A DNA stretch of 64,000 nt. It comes from Mesorhizobium onobrychidis. Lineage in GTDB: Bacteria; Pseudomonadota; Alphaproteobacteria; Rhizobiales; Rhizobiaceae. Below the pieces are notes generated by a model, which saw nothing but the letters and a program-made list of their open reading frames with translations, was not told the DNA's origin and ran no database searches. Positions within the stretch are counted from its first letter, which is position 1. Each line of letters begins with the position of its first letter. Below are positions 36,489-45,480 of this stretch, piece after piece. Location: NCBI RefSeq assembly GCF_024707545.1, contig NZ_CP062229.1, positions 5,499,501 through 5,563,500 of the forward strand, written 5' to 3'. The translations under genes and the position numbers were made by a program.

Positions 36489-36898
36489 GCCGGGAAGACT
36501 GAACCTGACACATGCCCCGGAAATCGGAGCGGTTTGCTGCGTTGACCTTCGGCTGCGGAACGGATCAAGCACCAAGTGGAAAGTACTAGAGCGTCCTTTG
36601 CGAGCCCAAAGATGCGGCGCTGTAGTTGGCGAAGAAAAATCCTTTCGCAGCGCTGCTTCTGGTTCCAATCGACCGTTTCTAAGCTTACGATCACTTACGA
36701 CAGTTCGCCAGCGGGTAAGGCTGATTGACCTGGGGGTCTGCGGCACATGTCATGTTACGGCGGGATAGAAAGATATAGCCGACCTTCCTCCAGACACTGC
36801 CCTCGCCAGCAGCGCCTGCAGTTCCTGCGCCTGGCCAGGGACCGTTTTGCCCCACTGTGGCGCACACGTGGCAACCGCACGTGGACGGACGTTTGGCG
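36489..36898. other. Intergenic gap carrying a dispersed repeat, between tagH2 and tssL2
   Basis: 410 bases without a supported gene. Bases about 36509-36550 (ACATGCCCCGGAAATCGGAG, then CGGTTTGCTGCGTTGACC) repeat, with small changes, at 48341-48382. Close behind, near 36588-36605, is AGAGCGTCCTTTGCG, a short sequence I recall as frequent in rhizobial genomes. The gap may contain a separate promoter for tssL2-tssM2; none is obvious. Confidence 0.45.
36509..36550. repeat. Dispersed intergenic repeat, copy 1
   Basis: About 42 bases that match 48341-48382 at most positions: the shared core is GGAAATCGGA, then a CGG-TTTGCTGCG core and TGACC. Both copies lie just after the end of a T6SS gene (tagH2 and the M23 peptidase). 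It has no mobile element ends or coding capacity. It may be one of the small repeats scattered in Rhizobiales genomes. Confidence 0.5.
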
Positions 36899-38413
36899 AT
36901 GAGCTCGAAGGACGATCCTTTCGGCCCAGCGGGCAAGACCGTCATTCGCGTACCGCGCCGCGCTGAAAAATCAGCGCCGGCTCCTCAGCGGCCCGTTCCC
37001 GACAGCGGACAGACCGGTCCCTCGCAGGTTAAGGATTCAACGATTTTCGATCCGGGTGTCGGTCGGCATGCACCGCCGGGCTGGACATCCGGAACCGTGA
37101 TTTATCAGGGTGCAGACCCCGGCGCAGCGGCGGCAACCGGCTCCTTTGCGGCGACGCCGGGCATTCAGCAGGAAATCCTGCTGAATGCCACGGACAGCGT
37201 CAGATATTCCGCAGCAAATCAGATCCTCGCTGCGGCCGCTCCTTTGCTGATGCTGTTTGGCCAGCTCAGGCTTATGCCTGTCGAAAGACAGGCGGAACAA
37301 CTGGCGGAACATGTTGCGGAGGCGATCGAAAAATTCGACCGGACTATGGAAAAAGCCGGTGTTCCCGAAGAAGACGCACGGATCGCAAAATTTGCTCTCT
37401 GCGAAACCGCTGACGACCTCATCGGCAACCTGCCTTGGCCCAAGAAAGACGCCTGGGCGCAGCACAGCATGCTGTCACAGTTCTTTCACGTCGTGCCCAC
37501 CGGCTCGGGCTTCTACGAAGCGCTGAACAAGGTACTGGCCGCGCCGGAGGCACACTACAACTTGCTTGAATTGATGCATGCCTGCCTGTCGCTGGGGTTC
37601 GAAGGCCAGTATCGAGGCCTTTCGCGCGAGGACAACAATCTCGAACGCGTTCGACGCGACGTCTACGAGACGCTTCGTTACTTCAGGGCGCGCGCCGACG
37701 ACGACATCTCACCCCACTGGCAAAGCCTGGCGGTGTCAAGCGCACAATCGTCGGCCCGGTTGCCGCTCTGGGTGATTGCGGCCGCAGCGTCGGCACTGCT
37801 GACGGCGGCATTCTTTGCATTGCGGGTCTTCATTACCAACGAGGGCGAGGGCCTTGCCGGCAGGTTGCTGGCGCTCGATCCATCGACGCCGATCGCCATC
37901 GAACGCGCCAGCGTGGTGCCGTCGGCTGCGCCGGTGAAAGTCGCTCCGCCTGTCGCCACTACCCCCTCTCAGATCGATCGCATCCATGCCGCACTGGCCG
38001 AGAATATCGCGCGCGGCGGGCTGACCGTCGGCACGCAGGGCAAGTTCATCGTCGTGGAGATCAACAATCTCCTGTTGTTCCAGTCCGGCAGTGCCGAGAT
38101 AAAGCCGGAGTTTGGAGCGATCGCCGCGGACATCGCCGCCGCGCTGGAACCGGAGCCCGGACCGATCATGATCGTCGGCCATACGGACAATGTGAAGCCG
38201 CGAAAATCGAGCGCGTTCAAATCCAACTTCGACCTTTCAGTCGCCCGGGCGAAGGCTGTCGAAGCGATGATGGCGCCGCGGTTCAGCAAGCCTTCCCGGA
38301 TCACGGTCGACGGCAAGGGCGAAGACGAACCGATCGCCGACAATGCGACGCCGGAAGGCCGCGCCCAGAATCGCCGTGTCGACTTGATGATCCCCAAGGA
38401 GGAAACGCTGTGA
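36899..38413 (+). CDS. tssL2: T6SS inner-membrane protein TssL with C-terminal OmpA domain (copy 2)
   Basis: 504 residues. A Pro-rich N-terminal tail (to about 95) precedes a DotU domain (SVRYSAANQILAAAAPLLML, CETADDLIGNLPWPKKDAW, ELMHACLSLGFEGQYRGL), one transmembrane segment near residue 300 (LPLWVIAAAASALLTAAFFAL, slightly shortened) and an OmpA domain (MIVGHTDNVKPRKS, NFDLSVARAKAVEAMM, NRRVDLMI). It resembles TssL copy 1 in layout but differs in almost all linker sequence. The start at 36899 is chosen for the SSKDDPFGPAGKT opening, similar to SRDDPFG in copy 1; the frame stays open 14 codons further. It is followed by tssM copy 2 after 22 bases. Confidence 0.93.
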   Translation: MSSKDDPFGPAGKTVIRVPRRAEKSAPAPQRPVPDSGQTGPSQVKDSTIFDPGVGRHAPPGWTSGTVIYQGADPGAAAATGSFAATPGIQQEILLNATDSVRYSAANQILAAAAPLLMLFGQLRLMPVERQAEQLAEHVAEAIEKFDRTMEKAGVPEEDARIAKFALCETADDLIGNLPWPKKDAWAQHSMLSQFFHVVPTGSGFYEALNKVLAAPEAHYNLLELMHACLSLGFEGQYRGLSREDNNLERVRRDVYETLRYFRARADDDISPHWQSLAVSSAQSSARLPLWVIAAAASALLTAAFFALRVFITNEGEGLAGRLLALDPSTPIAIERASVVPSAAPVKVAPPVATTPSQIDRIHAALAENIARGGLTVGTQGKFIVVEINNLLLFQSGSAEIKPEFGAIAADIAAALEPEPGPIMIVGHTDNVKPRKSSAFKSNFDLSVARAKAVEAMMAPRFSKPSRITVDGKGEDEPIADNATPEGRAQNRRVDLMIPKEETL

Positions 38414-38435
38414 GCACGGCCATTTGGAAGCGCCT

Positions 38436-41400
38436 ATGACGCGTTGGCTGCTGCGGATATTCAGCGCGATCGCGTTGGCCGGTTTCGCGGCAGCCGTCTG
38501 GTTTGCCGGACCATTGATCCGCTTTGCCGACACCCGTCCGCTGGCACCAGTCTGGCTCCGCGTTGCGATCATCGGCATGATCGTTGCGATCGTGACGCTG
38601 TTCTATGGATTGCGCCTCTGGCGAAAGCGAAAGGCACAAAAAGCGCTCGAGGCGATAGTCGCCCACAATGGCGACAAAGATGACGACTCGCAGGTGCTCG
38701 AGGCTCGCATGAGTGAGGCCATCGCTGCGCTCAAGCGGTCGAGCGGCAGGCGCAATTTCCTCTACGACGTTCCCTGGTACGTCGTCATCGGCCCGCCTGG
38801 TGCCGGCAAGACAACGGCGTTGGTCAATTCGGGTCTGAATTTTCCGCTTGCCGGTTCGGGCGACGCCCAGCCGGTCGCCGGCGTTGGCGGCACGCGATCC
38901 TGCGACTGGTGGTTCACCGACCAGGCGGTGCTGATCGACACCGCCGGGCGCTACACGACGCAGGATTCCAACGCGCAGAGCGACAAGAAGAGCTGGCTCG
39001 CCTTCTTGTCTCTGCTTAAGAGATACCGCACCAGGCAACCGATAAACGGGGTTATCCTGGCCATCAGCCTTGCCGACCTCATCAGCCTCGATGATCGGCA
39101 GCTTGACGTCCATGTCGTTGAAATACGCAGCCGCCTGCGCGAAATCCACGAAACACTGAAAATCCAGTTCCCGGTGTACCTGCTCTTCACCAAGGCCGAC
39201 CTTGTCGCCGGTTTCATGGATTATTTTGGCGGTTTCGACGAGCCGCGCCGCCGCAAAGTATGGGGCGCGACCTTCCAGACTGCCGATCGCAACAATAACA
39301 TGGTCGGTGAGGCACCGGCCGAATTCGACGCATTGGAAAAACGCCTGGCGGAGGAGATGGCCGACCGCCTGCAGGAAGAGACCGATCCGGTCGCACGTAT
39401 ATCCATCTTTGGCTTTCCAGCCCAGTTTGGCGCGCTGAAGGGGCGTATTGCCAGTTTCATCGCAAGCATATTCGATCCGGCCCGCAGCCAGGTGAACGTC
39501 AGCCTGCGTGGACTCTATTTTTCATCGGGCACGCAGGAGGGCACGCCGATCGACCAGGTGCTGGGCGCAATCGGTCGCAGTTTCGGCAGCGCTTCTCGCG
39601 CCCATCTTTCCGGCACTGGCAAAAGCTTCTTCTTGCACGATCTTCTGACCGGCGTCATTTTCGCGGAATCCGGCTGGGTTTCATACGACAAATCGGCTGA
39701 AAGACGTGCAGCGATTGCCAGATATGGCGGGCTTGGCGCAATAGCGTTGATCGCTGCCGCGGCTCTGGGCACCTTGGCCCTGAGCTTTACGGCCAACAGG
39801 TCGCTGATCGCTTCTACAACGCAAGCTGTAAGCCGCTATCGCGAGACGGCGGACCCGCTACTCAAAACCCCGACGGTCGCCGATGTCGACCTCGAAAACG
39901 TCATTGGCCCGCTCGACCAGTTGCGCGAGCTGCCAGCCGGGTTCGACACCAGTGATTTGCCGACCCCGATCGAGGCGACGTTCGGCCTCAGTCAGCGGGA
40001 AAGACTTCTTTCGGCATCAAAAACAGCTTACCGGCAAGCGCTGGAGCGCGTGTTCCGCTCGCGCCTGCTGCTTCAGGCCGAACGGACGATCCAGGCCAAG
40101 ATGGCTGATCCCGCCGCGCTCTACGAATCGCTGAAGATCTACCTGATGCTTGGCGGCAGGGCGCCGAAGGTCGACGACGAGTTGATCGTTTCCTGGATGA
40201 GGCAGGATTGGGAGCAGAACCGGTATCCGGGCGAAAACAACCGCGAGGGACGGGCGCAACTCGAAAAACATCTGCGGGCGATGCTTGCGCTGGACGACGC
40301 CTACGATCCGGTTTTCGAACTCAACCAGCCACTTGTCGAAGCCGCTCAACGCTCGCTCGGACGAATGAGCCTTGCTGATCGTGCCTCCGCCTTGGTCAAG
40401 TCGGCGGTATACGCGGCAGCGCTGGACGATTTTTCCGTCTCCGTGAAAGGCGGCCCGGAAGCGCAGCTGTTGTTCGAGCGTGTCGATGGTGGCGATCTGT
40501 CAGGCCTTCGCGTTCCCGGTATCTACACCTATAGCGGCTTTAACAACTTCTATCTCGGACAACTCTCGCGCATTGCGCAGATGCTTGTCGATGACCAGTG
40601 GGTTCTCGGCGGCGGCGGCGAGCAAGGTGGCATCGACCAGGAGTTGCTTAAACTCGGTCCCGAACTTGTCGAACGCTATGGGAGGGAGTTCGCCGCGGCG
40701 TGGAACGGCGTTCTCGAGAAGCTGAAGTTCAAGGCGATGCTGAAGGACAAGCCGCATTATATCGCACTGTCCGCTGCCGCGTCACCAACCTCGCCAATCG
40801 ACCAGCTTTTTACGGCGATCGCCGGCGAAACGGCTCTGACGCGAGAAGCTGGTTCCGGCAAAGATTCCGGCTCCGAGGCCGAAGCCGACATGCTTCAAAA
40901 CCAGCCGCAGAACGCTGCAGATGTCGCCAGGGGATTGGCCCGCATCGGCCTTCAAGTCGCCAGCGGCAAATCGCAAAGCCGGGCCGGTACAGGGTTCGCT
41001 AGCGCGCAAAACCAGAATCCTGGGGCGAACGTCGAAGCGCAATTCAGATCATTCCAGGCTTTGGTGAACGGTCCCGCCGGACGCCGCCCAATCGATGCAT
41101 TGACCCAGAATTTCCGCGACATCTACCAAAGCCTGCAACTGGCGGCCGACGTCCCTTCGCAAACGGAACGCGTCAACATGAATCTGCAGCTGCAGATATC
41201 CACCCTTCGCGCCAATGTCTCGCGTCTGCCCAAGCAACTCGCCCGAATGGTCACCGCGACCGCCGACGAGCTTGACGGCAACGTCGCGGAAACCTCGCTA
41301 ACGAATTTGAACCAAATGCTCGACCAGACGGTCACGCGCGCCTGCGAGGAGATGGTCGAGGGCCGTTATCCTTTCGCCAGCGATGGCTCGGAGGATATTG

Positions 41401-41999
41401 CGATGGCGGATTTCGCGAAACTGTTCGCTCCAGGCGGACTGATGGACCGGTTCTTCGCACAGAATCTCGCATCGCTGATCGACCTGACCGGCCAGGACTG
41501 GAACTGGAAACAGGATGCGCGTTTCGGGCGCGACCTGTCGAAGTCGACTTTGAAAAACTTCCAGCTGGCCGCGGAAATCCGCAACGCCTTCTTTCCTTCA
41601 GGTGGTTCGGTGCCGTCGGTCAGTGTCACCTTTACGCCGTTTTCACTGCATGGCGATGCCGATACGGCGGAACTCGACGTCGATGGCCAGATTGTCCAAA
41701 GCAACCAGGCGGGCAACGCGCCAAGCACGGTGACCTGGCCGAGCGGCATGGCTTCCGCGTCCGCGAGCCTGAGCCTCATTCCGGAAATGCCGGGCCGTGA
41801 GTCCGCGATCAAGTTCGACGGTCCGTGGGCACTGAAGCGCCTGCTGGACAATGCTGATATCACCAGCACCGGCGGCAACACGGAAGCCCGCTTCGTGATC
41901 GGCGGACGCGATGTCGCCTATACGGTCCAGACCAGTTCGGACCCCAACCCTCTCTTCCTTCCCGCGCTTTCCGGGTTCAGCTGTCCAAAGGCGTTTTGA
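38436..41999 (+). CDS. tssM2: T6SS inner-membrane protein TssM (IcmF), copy 2
   Basis: 1187 residues with the same layout as copy 1: two N-terminal transmembrane segments (about 8-25 and 40-62), an intact Walker A GPPGAGKT (119-126), VLIDTAGRYTTQ, a third transmembrane segment near residue 440 and the IcmF C-terminus ending in GFSCPKAF. The start ATG at 38436 is preferred; a TTG at 38424 is in frame. Because the NTP-binding loop is intact in both copies, neither looks like a decayed duplicate. Adjacent PppA and PpkA suggest this copy belongs to a phosphorylation-controlled complex. TssJ is encoded only once, upstream. Confidence 0.95.
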   Translation: MTRWLLRIFSAIALAGFAAAVWFAGPLIRFADTRPLAPVWLRVAIIGMIVAIVTLFYGLRLWRKRKAQKALEAIVAHNGDKDDDSQVLEARMSEAIAALKRSSGRRNFLYDVPWYVVIGPPGAGKTTALVNSGLNFPLAGSGDAQPVAGVGGTRSCDWWFTDQAVLIDTAGRYTTQDSNAQSDKKSWLAFLSLLKRYRTRQPINGVILAISLADLISLDDRQLDVHVVEIRSRLREIHETLKIQFPVYLLFTKADLVAGFMDYFGGFDEPRRRKVWGATFQTADRNNNMVGEAPAEFDALEKRLAEEMADRLQEETDPVARISIFGFPAQFGALKGRIASFIASIFDPARSQVNVSLRGLYFSSGTQEGTPIDQVLGAIGRSFGSASRAHLSGTGKSFFLHDLLTGVIFAESGWVSYDKSAERRAAIARYGGLGAIALIAAAALGTLALSFTANRSLIASTTQAVSRYRETADPLLKTPTVADVDLENVIGPLDQLRELPAGFDTSDLPTPIEATFGLSQRERLLSASKTAYRQALERVFRSRLLLQAERTIQAKMADPAALYESLKIYLMLGGRAPKVDDELIVSWMRQDWEQNRYPGENNREGRAQLEKHLRAMLALDDAYDPVFELNQPLVEAAQRSLGRMSLADRASALVKSAVYAAALDDFSVSVKGGPEAQLLFERVDGGDLSGLRVPGIYTYSGFNNFYLGQLSRIAQMLVDDQWVLGGGGEQGGIDQELLKLGPELVERYGREFAAAWNGVLEKLKFKAMLKDKPHYIALSAAASPTSPIDQLFTAIAGETALTREAGSGKDSGSEAEADMLQNQPQNAADVARGLARIGLQVASGKSQSRAGTGFASAQNQNPGANVEAQFRSFQALVNGPAGRRPIDALTQNFRDIYQSLQLAADVPSQTERVNMNLQLQISTLRANVSRLPKQLARMVTATADELDGNVAETSLTNLNQMLDQTVTRACEEMVEGRYPFASDGSEDIAMADFAKLFAPGGLMDRFFAQNLASLIDLTGQDWNWKQDARFGRDLSKSTLKNFQLAAEIRNAFFPSGGSVPSVSVTFTPFSLHGDADTAELDVDGQIVQSNQAGNAPSTVTWPSGMASASASLSLIPEMPGRESAIKFDGPWALKRLLDNADITSTGGNTEARFVIGGRDVAYTVQTSSDPNPLFLPALSGFSCPKAF

Positions 42000-42000
42000 G

Positions 42001-42162
42001 ATGACCTTTGCATGTTCCAATACGGTGAGGCTGTCCATCGGCAACAGATCCGCGGACGTTGATTTCGATACTTTAATATTCGAGCCTGTGGCAAACTGGC
42101 GCGAGCGAGCGCCTGACGGTGCGCCGCAGAGGACGCTTGAGAAGCGCTTGGTGGCAAAGTGA
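42001..42162 (+). CDS. Small ORF between tssM2 and pppA (53 codons)
   Basis: 53 codons starting at an ATG one base after the tssM2 stop and ending in a TGA that overlaps the pppA GTG by four bases (GTGA). The product begins MTFACSNTVRLSIGNRSADV and has an acidic centre and a basic, Arg/Lys-rich end. There is no signal peptide or membrane segment and no family recognised. Operon position and overlaps are typical of real genes, but the short length leaves room for chance. Confidence 0.4.
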   Translation: MTFACSNTVRLSIGNRSADVDFDTLIFEPVANWRERAPDGAPQRTLEKRLVAK

Positions 42163-42932
42163 ATAATGTCGCCCTTCCCTTTGAAAGCTTCGGCGTTAGC
42201 CACAGAGGCTGTGTCCGCGAGCTCAATGAAGACAGCTATCTGGTCGAGCCGGAAACTGGCTTGTGGGTGGTGGCCGACGGAATGGGTGGACATGATGCCG
42301 GGGAAGTCGCTTCGGCCAGCATCGTCGATCATCTGGCAACGATCGGCATTGCAAGCTCTGCACCGGATCTTCGCGCGCGCTTCGAGGACCGGCTGAGCCG
42401 GGCCAACGCCGAAATCCGCAGGATATCGGAATCCCGCGGAGTAACCATTGGCTCCACTGTCGCCGCCCTGCTGGCGATGGATGGGCGGTTTGCCTGCCTG
42501 TGGGCGGGCGACAGTCGCGTCTATCTGATCCGCAACGCCTCGATCTCCCAGATTTCGAAGGACCATACCGAAGTTCAGGAACTTCTCGACAAGGGCATGA
42601 TCAGCGCAGCCGAAGCGCTCACCTGGCCGCGCCGCAACGTTATCACGCATGCGGTCGGTGTCAGCGACGAGATCGTCATTGACTTCCAGCAAGGCGAAAT
42701 CATGCCGGGCGACATATTTGTGTTGAGCACCGACGGGCTGACAGCGCATGTCACAGACGCCGAGATCGAGGCGGCGGCGGTGTCGGCGACGCCTCAGGCG
42801 GCATGCGAAAACCTGCTGCAAACGGTGCTGGCCCGCGGGGGAACAGACAATGTCACGATCGTGCTCGTGAAGATCGGAGACGGGCGCAATGGGGCCCGTC
42901 CTGATCCTTCCAGAGCGGAAGGTTTAGGCTGA
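42159..42932 (+). CDS. pppA: PP2C-family serine/threonine phosphatase PppA
   Basis: 257-residue PPM phosphatase. The metal-binding motifs are RELNEDSYL, WVVADGMGGHDAGEVAS, WAGDSRVYL, STDGLT and GGTDNVTIVLV, all intact. In Pseudomonas PppA opposes the kinase PpkA on FHA-domain substrates. The GTG start overlaps the small ORF upstream by four bases, and its stop shares TGATG with ppkA. Coupled translation of phosphatase and kinase would keep their ratio fixed. Length matches the family (about 240-260). Confidence 0.93.
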   Translation: MNNVALPFESFGVSHRGCVRELNEDSYLVEPETGLWVVADGMGGHDAGEVASASIVDHLATIGIASSAPDLRARFEDRLSRANAEIRRISESRGVTIGSTVAALLAMDGRFACLWAGDSRVYLIRNASISQISKDHTEVQELLDKGMISAAEALTWPRRNVITHAVGVSDEIVIDFQQGEIMPGDIFVLSTDGLTAHVTDAEIEAAAVSATPQAACENLLQTVLARGGTDNVTIVLVKIGDGRNGARPDPSRAEGLG

Positions 42933-45469
42933 TGAGCGCCGACGACAAGACGCGAATATCGCCTAACGTGGCCAACACAGCCGTAGGCACGCAACTCAGC
43001 GGCATCTATGAACTAGACGAGCGGATTGCATTCGGTGGCATGGGCGAAGTCTACCGGGGCCACAACATCCAGACCGGCGACCATGTCGCGATCAAGATCG
43101 TCTTGCCCGAGTTCGCCCGCGATCAGACGATCCTGTCGCTGTTCCGCAAGGAAGCGTCGATCCTCAATCACCTGTCGCACGACGCGGTCGTGCGATATCA
43201 CGTCTTCACGATCGACCCCGGCATCGGTCGCCCCTATCTTGCCATGGAATTCGTCGACGGCCAGTCGCTGTTCGATATCATGCGACGTGGCCCGATGCCG
43301 ACGGAAGACGTGCGCAAGCTCTGCCATCGCCTGGCTTCCGGCCTGAGCGCCGTGCACCAGGCGGGAGCAATACACCGCGACCTCTCCCCGGATAACATCA
43401 TCCTGCCAGGAGGCCGGGTCGAACGCGCAAAGATCATCGATTTTGGCATCGCGCGGTCGGCGACCGTCGGCGGAGAGACCCTGATCGGCGGAAAGTTCGC
43501 GGGAAAGTACAACTACGTTTCTCCCGAACAGCTCGGCCTGTACAGCGGCGACGTCAGCGAGCAATCCGACATCTACAGCCTGGGGTTGGTGCTGGCCGCT
43601 GCTCTGCGCGGGAAACCGATCGACATGGGCGGCTCCCAGTTCGAGATCGTGGAAAAACGCCGAACCGTTCCGGACCTATCCGACATCGACGGCGATTTTC
43701 GTGGAATTGTTGAAGCCATGCTGCAGCCGGATCCACAAGACCGGCCGATCAGCATGGCGGACATCGCCAGGGTGACACGTGACGATACGGATGAGGAGAC
43801 AACGCCGCCAACGTCGATCACGCCGCGCGACCGGACGCCGCGAGCGGGGGGGACCGCCGCGCCTGGCCCCAAGCTCCCAAGTCAGCCTCCGGCGGCTCCC
43901 GGTGAACAGCGCTTCGTTCCGCATGTCCGGCCGGCGCTTCTGTCCGAACCAAGGTCTTCGCCAGTTGCCGGTCCTCGGGCGGTTTTGCCAAAGGTCCCTG
44001 CAAAGTCCGCCAAGACCCGATCGATCGCGATCGCTGCCTTGGCGTCATTAGCTGTCGCGTCCGGTGCAGGCATCTATCTGAGCGGCTTGATGACGCCTTC
44101 CACGCCGACCGCCGGCGATACATCGTTTTTGTCTCCAAAAGCATCAAAACCGGCCCCGACGGACAGTGCTGCAATTTCGCCGGGCGATGAGCCGGCAAAG
44201 GCAGTTCCACCTGAGCGGTCACAAACAGAAGCCACTGCGCCGCCAGCTGAAAGTCAGGCAGGTGCCGCGGCGGATCAAAAGTTGGAGCCGACACGGCCCG
44301 CCGAAGTCCTCTCACCAACCGAGGAAACCCCGGAGCCGGCGGCATCCGAGGCGCTGTCGCCAGCTGAAAATCAAGCAGGTGCCGCGGCGGATCAAAAGTT
44401 GGAGCCGGCACGGCCCGCCGAAGTCCTCTCACCAACCGAGGAAGCGTCGGAGCCGGCGGCATCCGAAGAAACCCCGGAGCCGGCGGCAGCCGAGGCGACA
44501 CCCGAAAAGCCGCTGCCGGCAATTCAGCCGGACAGCGTGACCAGCGACAGCCAGCAAGCTGTTCCGCCGCGCGTCCAGGTCGCGCCGGTGGCGCCGGCCG
44601 ACAAAGTCTTACCGCCCCCAGCGGTCCAGCCCGACGTGATGGAGGGCCGGAAGCCCGAGCAGCCGGCCAGCCAGCAGACCACCCAGGTGCCCGAACCCGC
44701 TGCAGGCCAGACAGATGGCGCGAGCGCAAAGGGGCAACAGGACGACCCGGCGGCAGGCAAACAGCCGGACGGACCCACCATCACCTTGAACGTGCCGAAA
44801 CCGGAACTAGAGCTGCCGCCGGCAATTGCCCACGACAAGGCCGCGCAACGGGTCTCCTGGGTGAGCGACTTCAACGGCGGCGACTGTTTCTATGCGACGT
44901 TGACGTCGGCAACCGAGACGGCCGTCGCAATCGAAGGATTGGGCACAGAGGTTCAGCCCTTCGAACGAATGTTGTCCGATTTCCAGGCAAGATTCCATGT
45001 CGAACCGGACATCAGCGTCCGCCTCATTGAACCGGCTCAATGCGAAGTCACCAACTTTCTGCGTTTTGTGGACCAGACGGCAGCTGACAAGCCGCAGCTT
45101 GTTCTCGATCGAACGACGGTGCCGAGCGGCTCGCCGATCGGCGGCACGCTGGTGACGCGTGGCGGCCTCATTTCCAGCGTGCTGCTGATCGACCACAGGG
45201 GTATGGCATTCAACCTCGACGGTCGTATCTTGGCGCAAGCCGACAAGGCCACCTTCAACTTTCCGATCGATCTCGGCGCAGCCGACAAGGCGGCCGGCAA
45301 GGTCGTACCGCAGATCATAATGGTCATCACGGGTCCTCAGGATATTCAGGCTGCGGCGTTCTCCTCGCCGACACCAGCCGCGCTGCTGTTGCCCAGGATT
45401 CTCGAAGAGATCGAGACCACCCGATCTGAGTTCTCCGCGACTGCAAAGTACTTCCGGCTCGGCGGATAG
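42932..45469 (+). CDS. ppkA: Ser/Thr protein kinase PpkA with Pro/Ala-rich repeat linker and membrane anchor
   Basis: 845 residues. The kinase domain (25-280) has AFGGMGEVYRG (33-43; the first glycine of the loop is Ala), VAIK with K55, the catalytic loop HRDLSPDN (148-155; Ser152 stands where Lys is usual) and DFGIAR (170-175). HRDLSPDN also occurs in other bacterial kinases, so activity is likely. A Pro-rich region, a transmembrane segment near residue 370 (ALASLAVASGAGIYLSGLM) and a low-complexity region with two copies of a 39-residue repeat follow, ending in a C-terminal domain of about 220 residues. It sits beside PppA and the second TagH. Confidence 0.92.
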   Translation: MSADDKTRISPNVANTAVGTQLSGIYELDERIAFGGMGEVYRGHNIQTGDHVAIKIVLPEFARDQTILSLFRKEASILNHLSHDAVVRYHVFTIDPGIGRPYLAMEFVDGQSLFDIMRRGPMPTEDVRKLCHRLASGLSAVHQAGAIHRDLSPDNIILPGGRVERAKIIDFGIARSATVGGETLIGGKFAGKYNYVSPEQLGLYSGDVSEQSDIYSLGLVLAAALRGKPIDMGGSQFEIVEKRRTVPDLSDIDGDFRGIVEAMLQPDPQDRPISMADIARVTRDDTDEETTPPTSITPRDRTPRAGGTAAPGPKLPSQPPAAPGEQRFVPHVRPALLSEPRSSPVAGPRAVLPKVPAKSAKTRSIAIAALASLAVASGAGIYLSGLMTPSTPTAGDTSFLSPKASKPAPTDSAAISPGDEPAKAVPPERSQTEATAPPAESQAGAAADQKLEPTRPAEVLSPTEETPEPAASEALSPAENQAGAAADQKLEPARPAEVLSPTEEASEPAASEETPEPAAAEATPEKPLPAIQPDSVTSDSQQAVPPRVQVAPVAPADKVLPPPAVQPDVMEGRKPEQPASQQTTQVPEPAAGQTDGASAKGQQDDPAAGKQPDGPTITLNVPKPELELPPAIAHDKAAQRVSWVSDFNGGDCFYATLTSATETAVAIEGLGTEVQPFERMLSDFQARFHVEPDISVRLIEPAQCEVTNFLRFVDQTAADKPQLVLDRTTVPSGSPIGGTLVTRGGLISSVLLIDHRGMAFNLDGRILAQADKATFNFPIDLGAADKAAGKVVPQIIMVITGPQDIQAAAFSSPTPAALLLPRILEEIETTRSEFSATAKYFRLGG
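44241..44467 (+). repeat. Tandem 117-base in-frame repeat in the ppkA linker
   Basis: Two copies (44241-44357 and 44358-44467, the second shorter) share most bases, for example CAGGTGCCGCGGCGGATC and GCCGAAGTCCTCTCACC. Each encodes about 39 residues of Ala/Glu/Pro-rich sequence (ESQAGAAADQKLEP, EVLSPTEETPEPA). DNA identity is high enough to point to a recent duplication. Copy number may vary between strains. Confidence 0.7.
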
Positions 45470-45480
45470 CATGAACGCCG

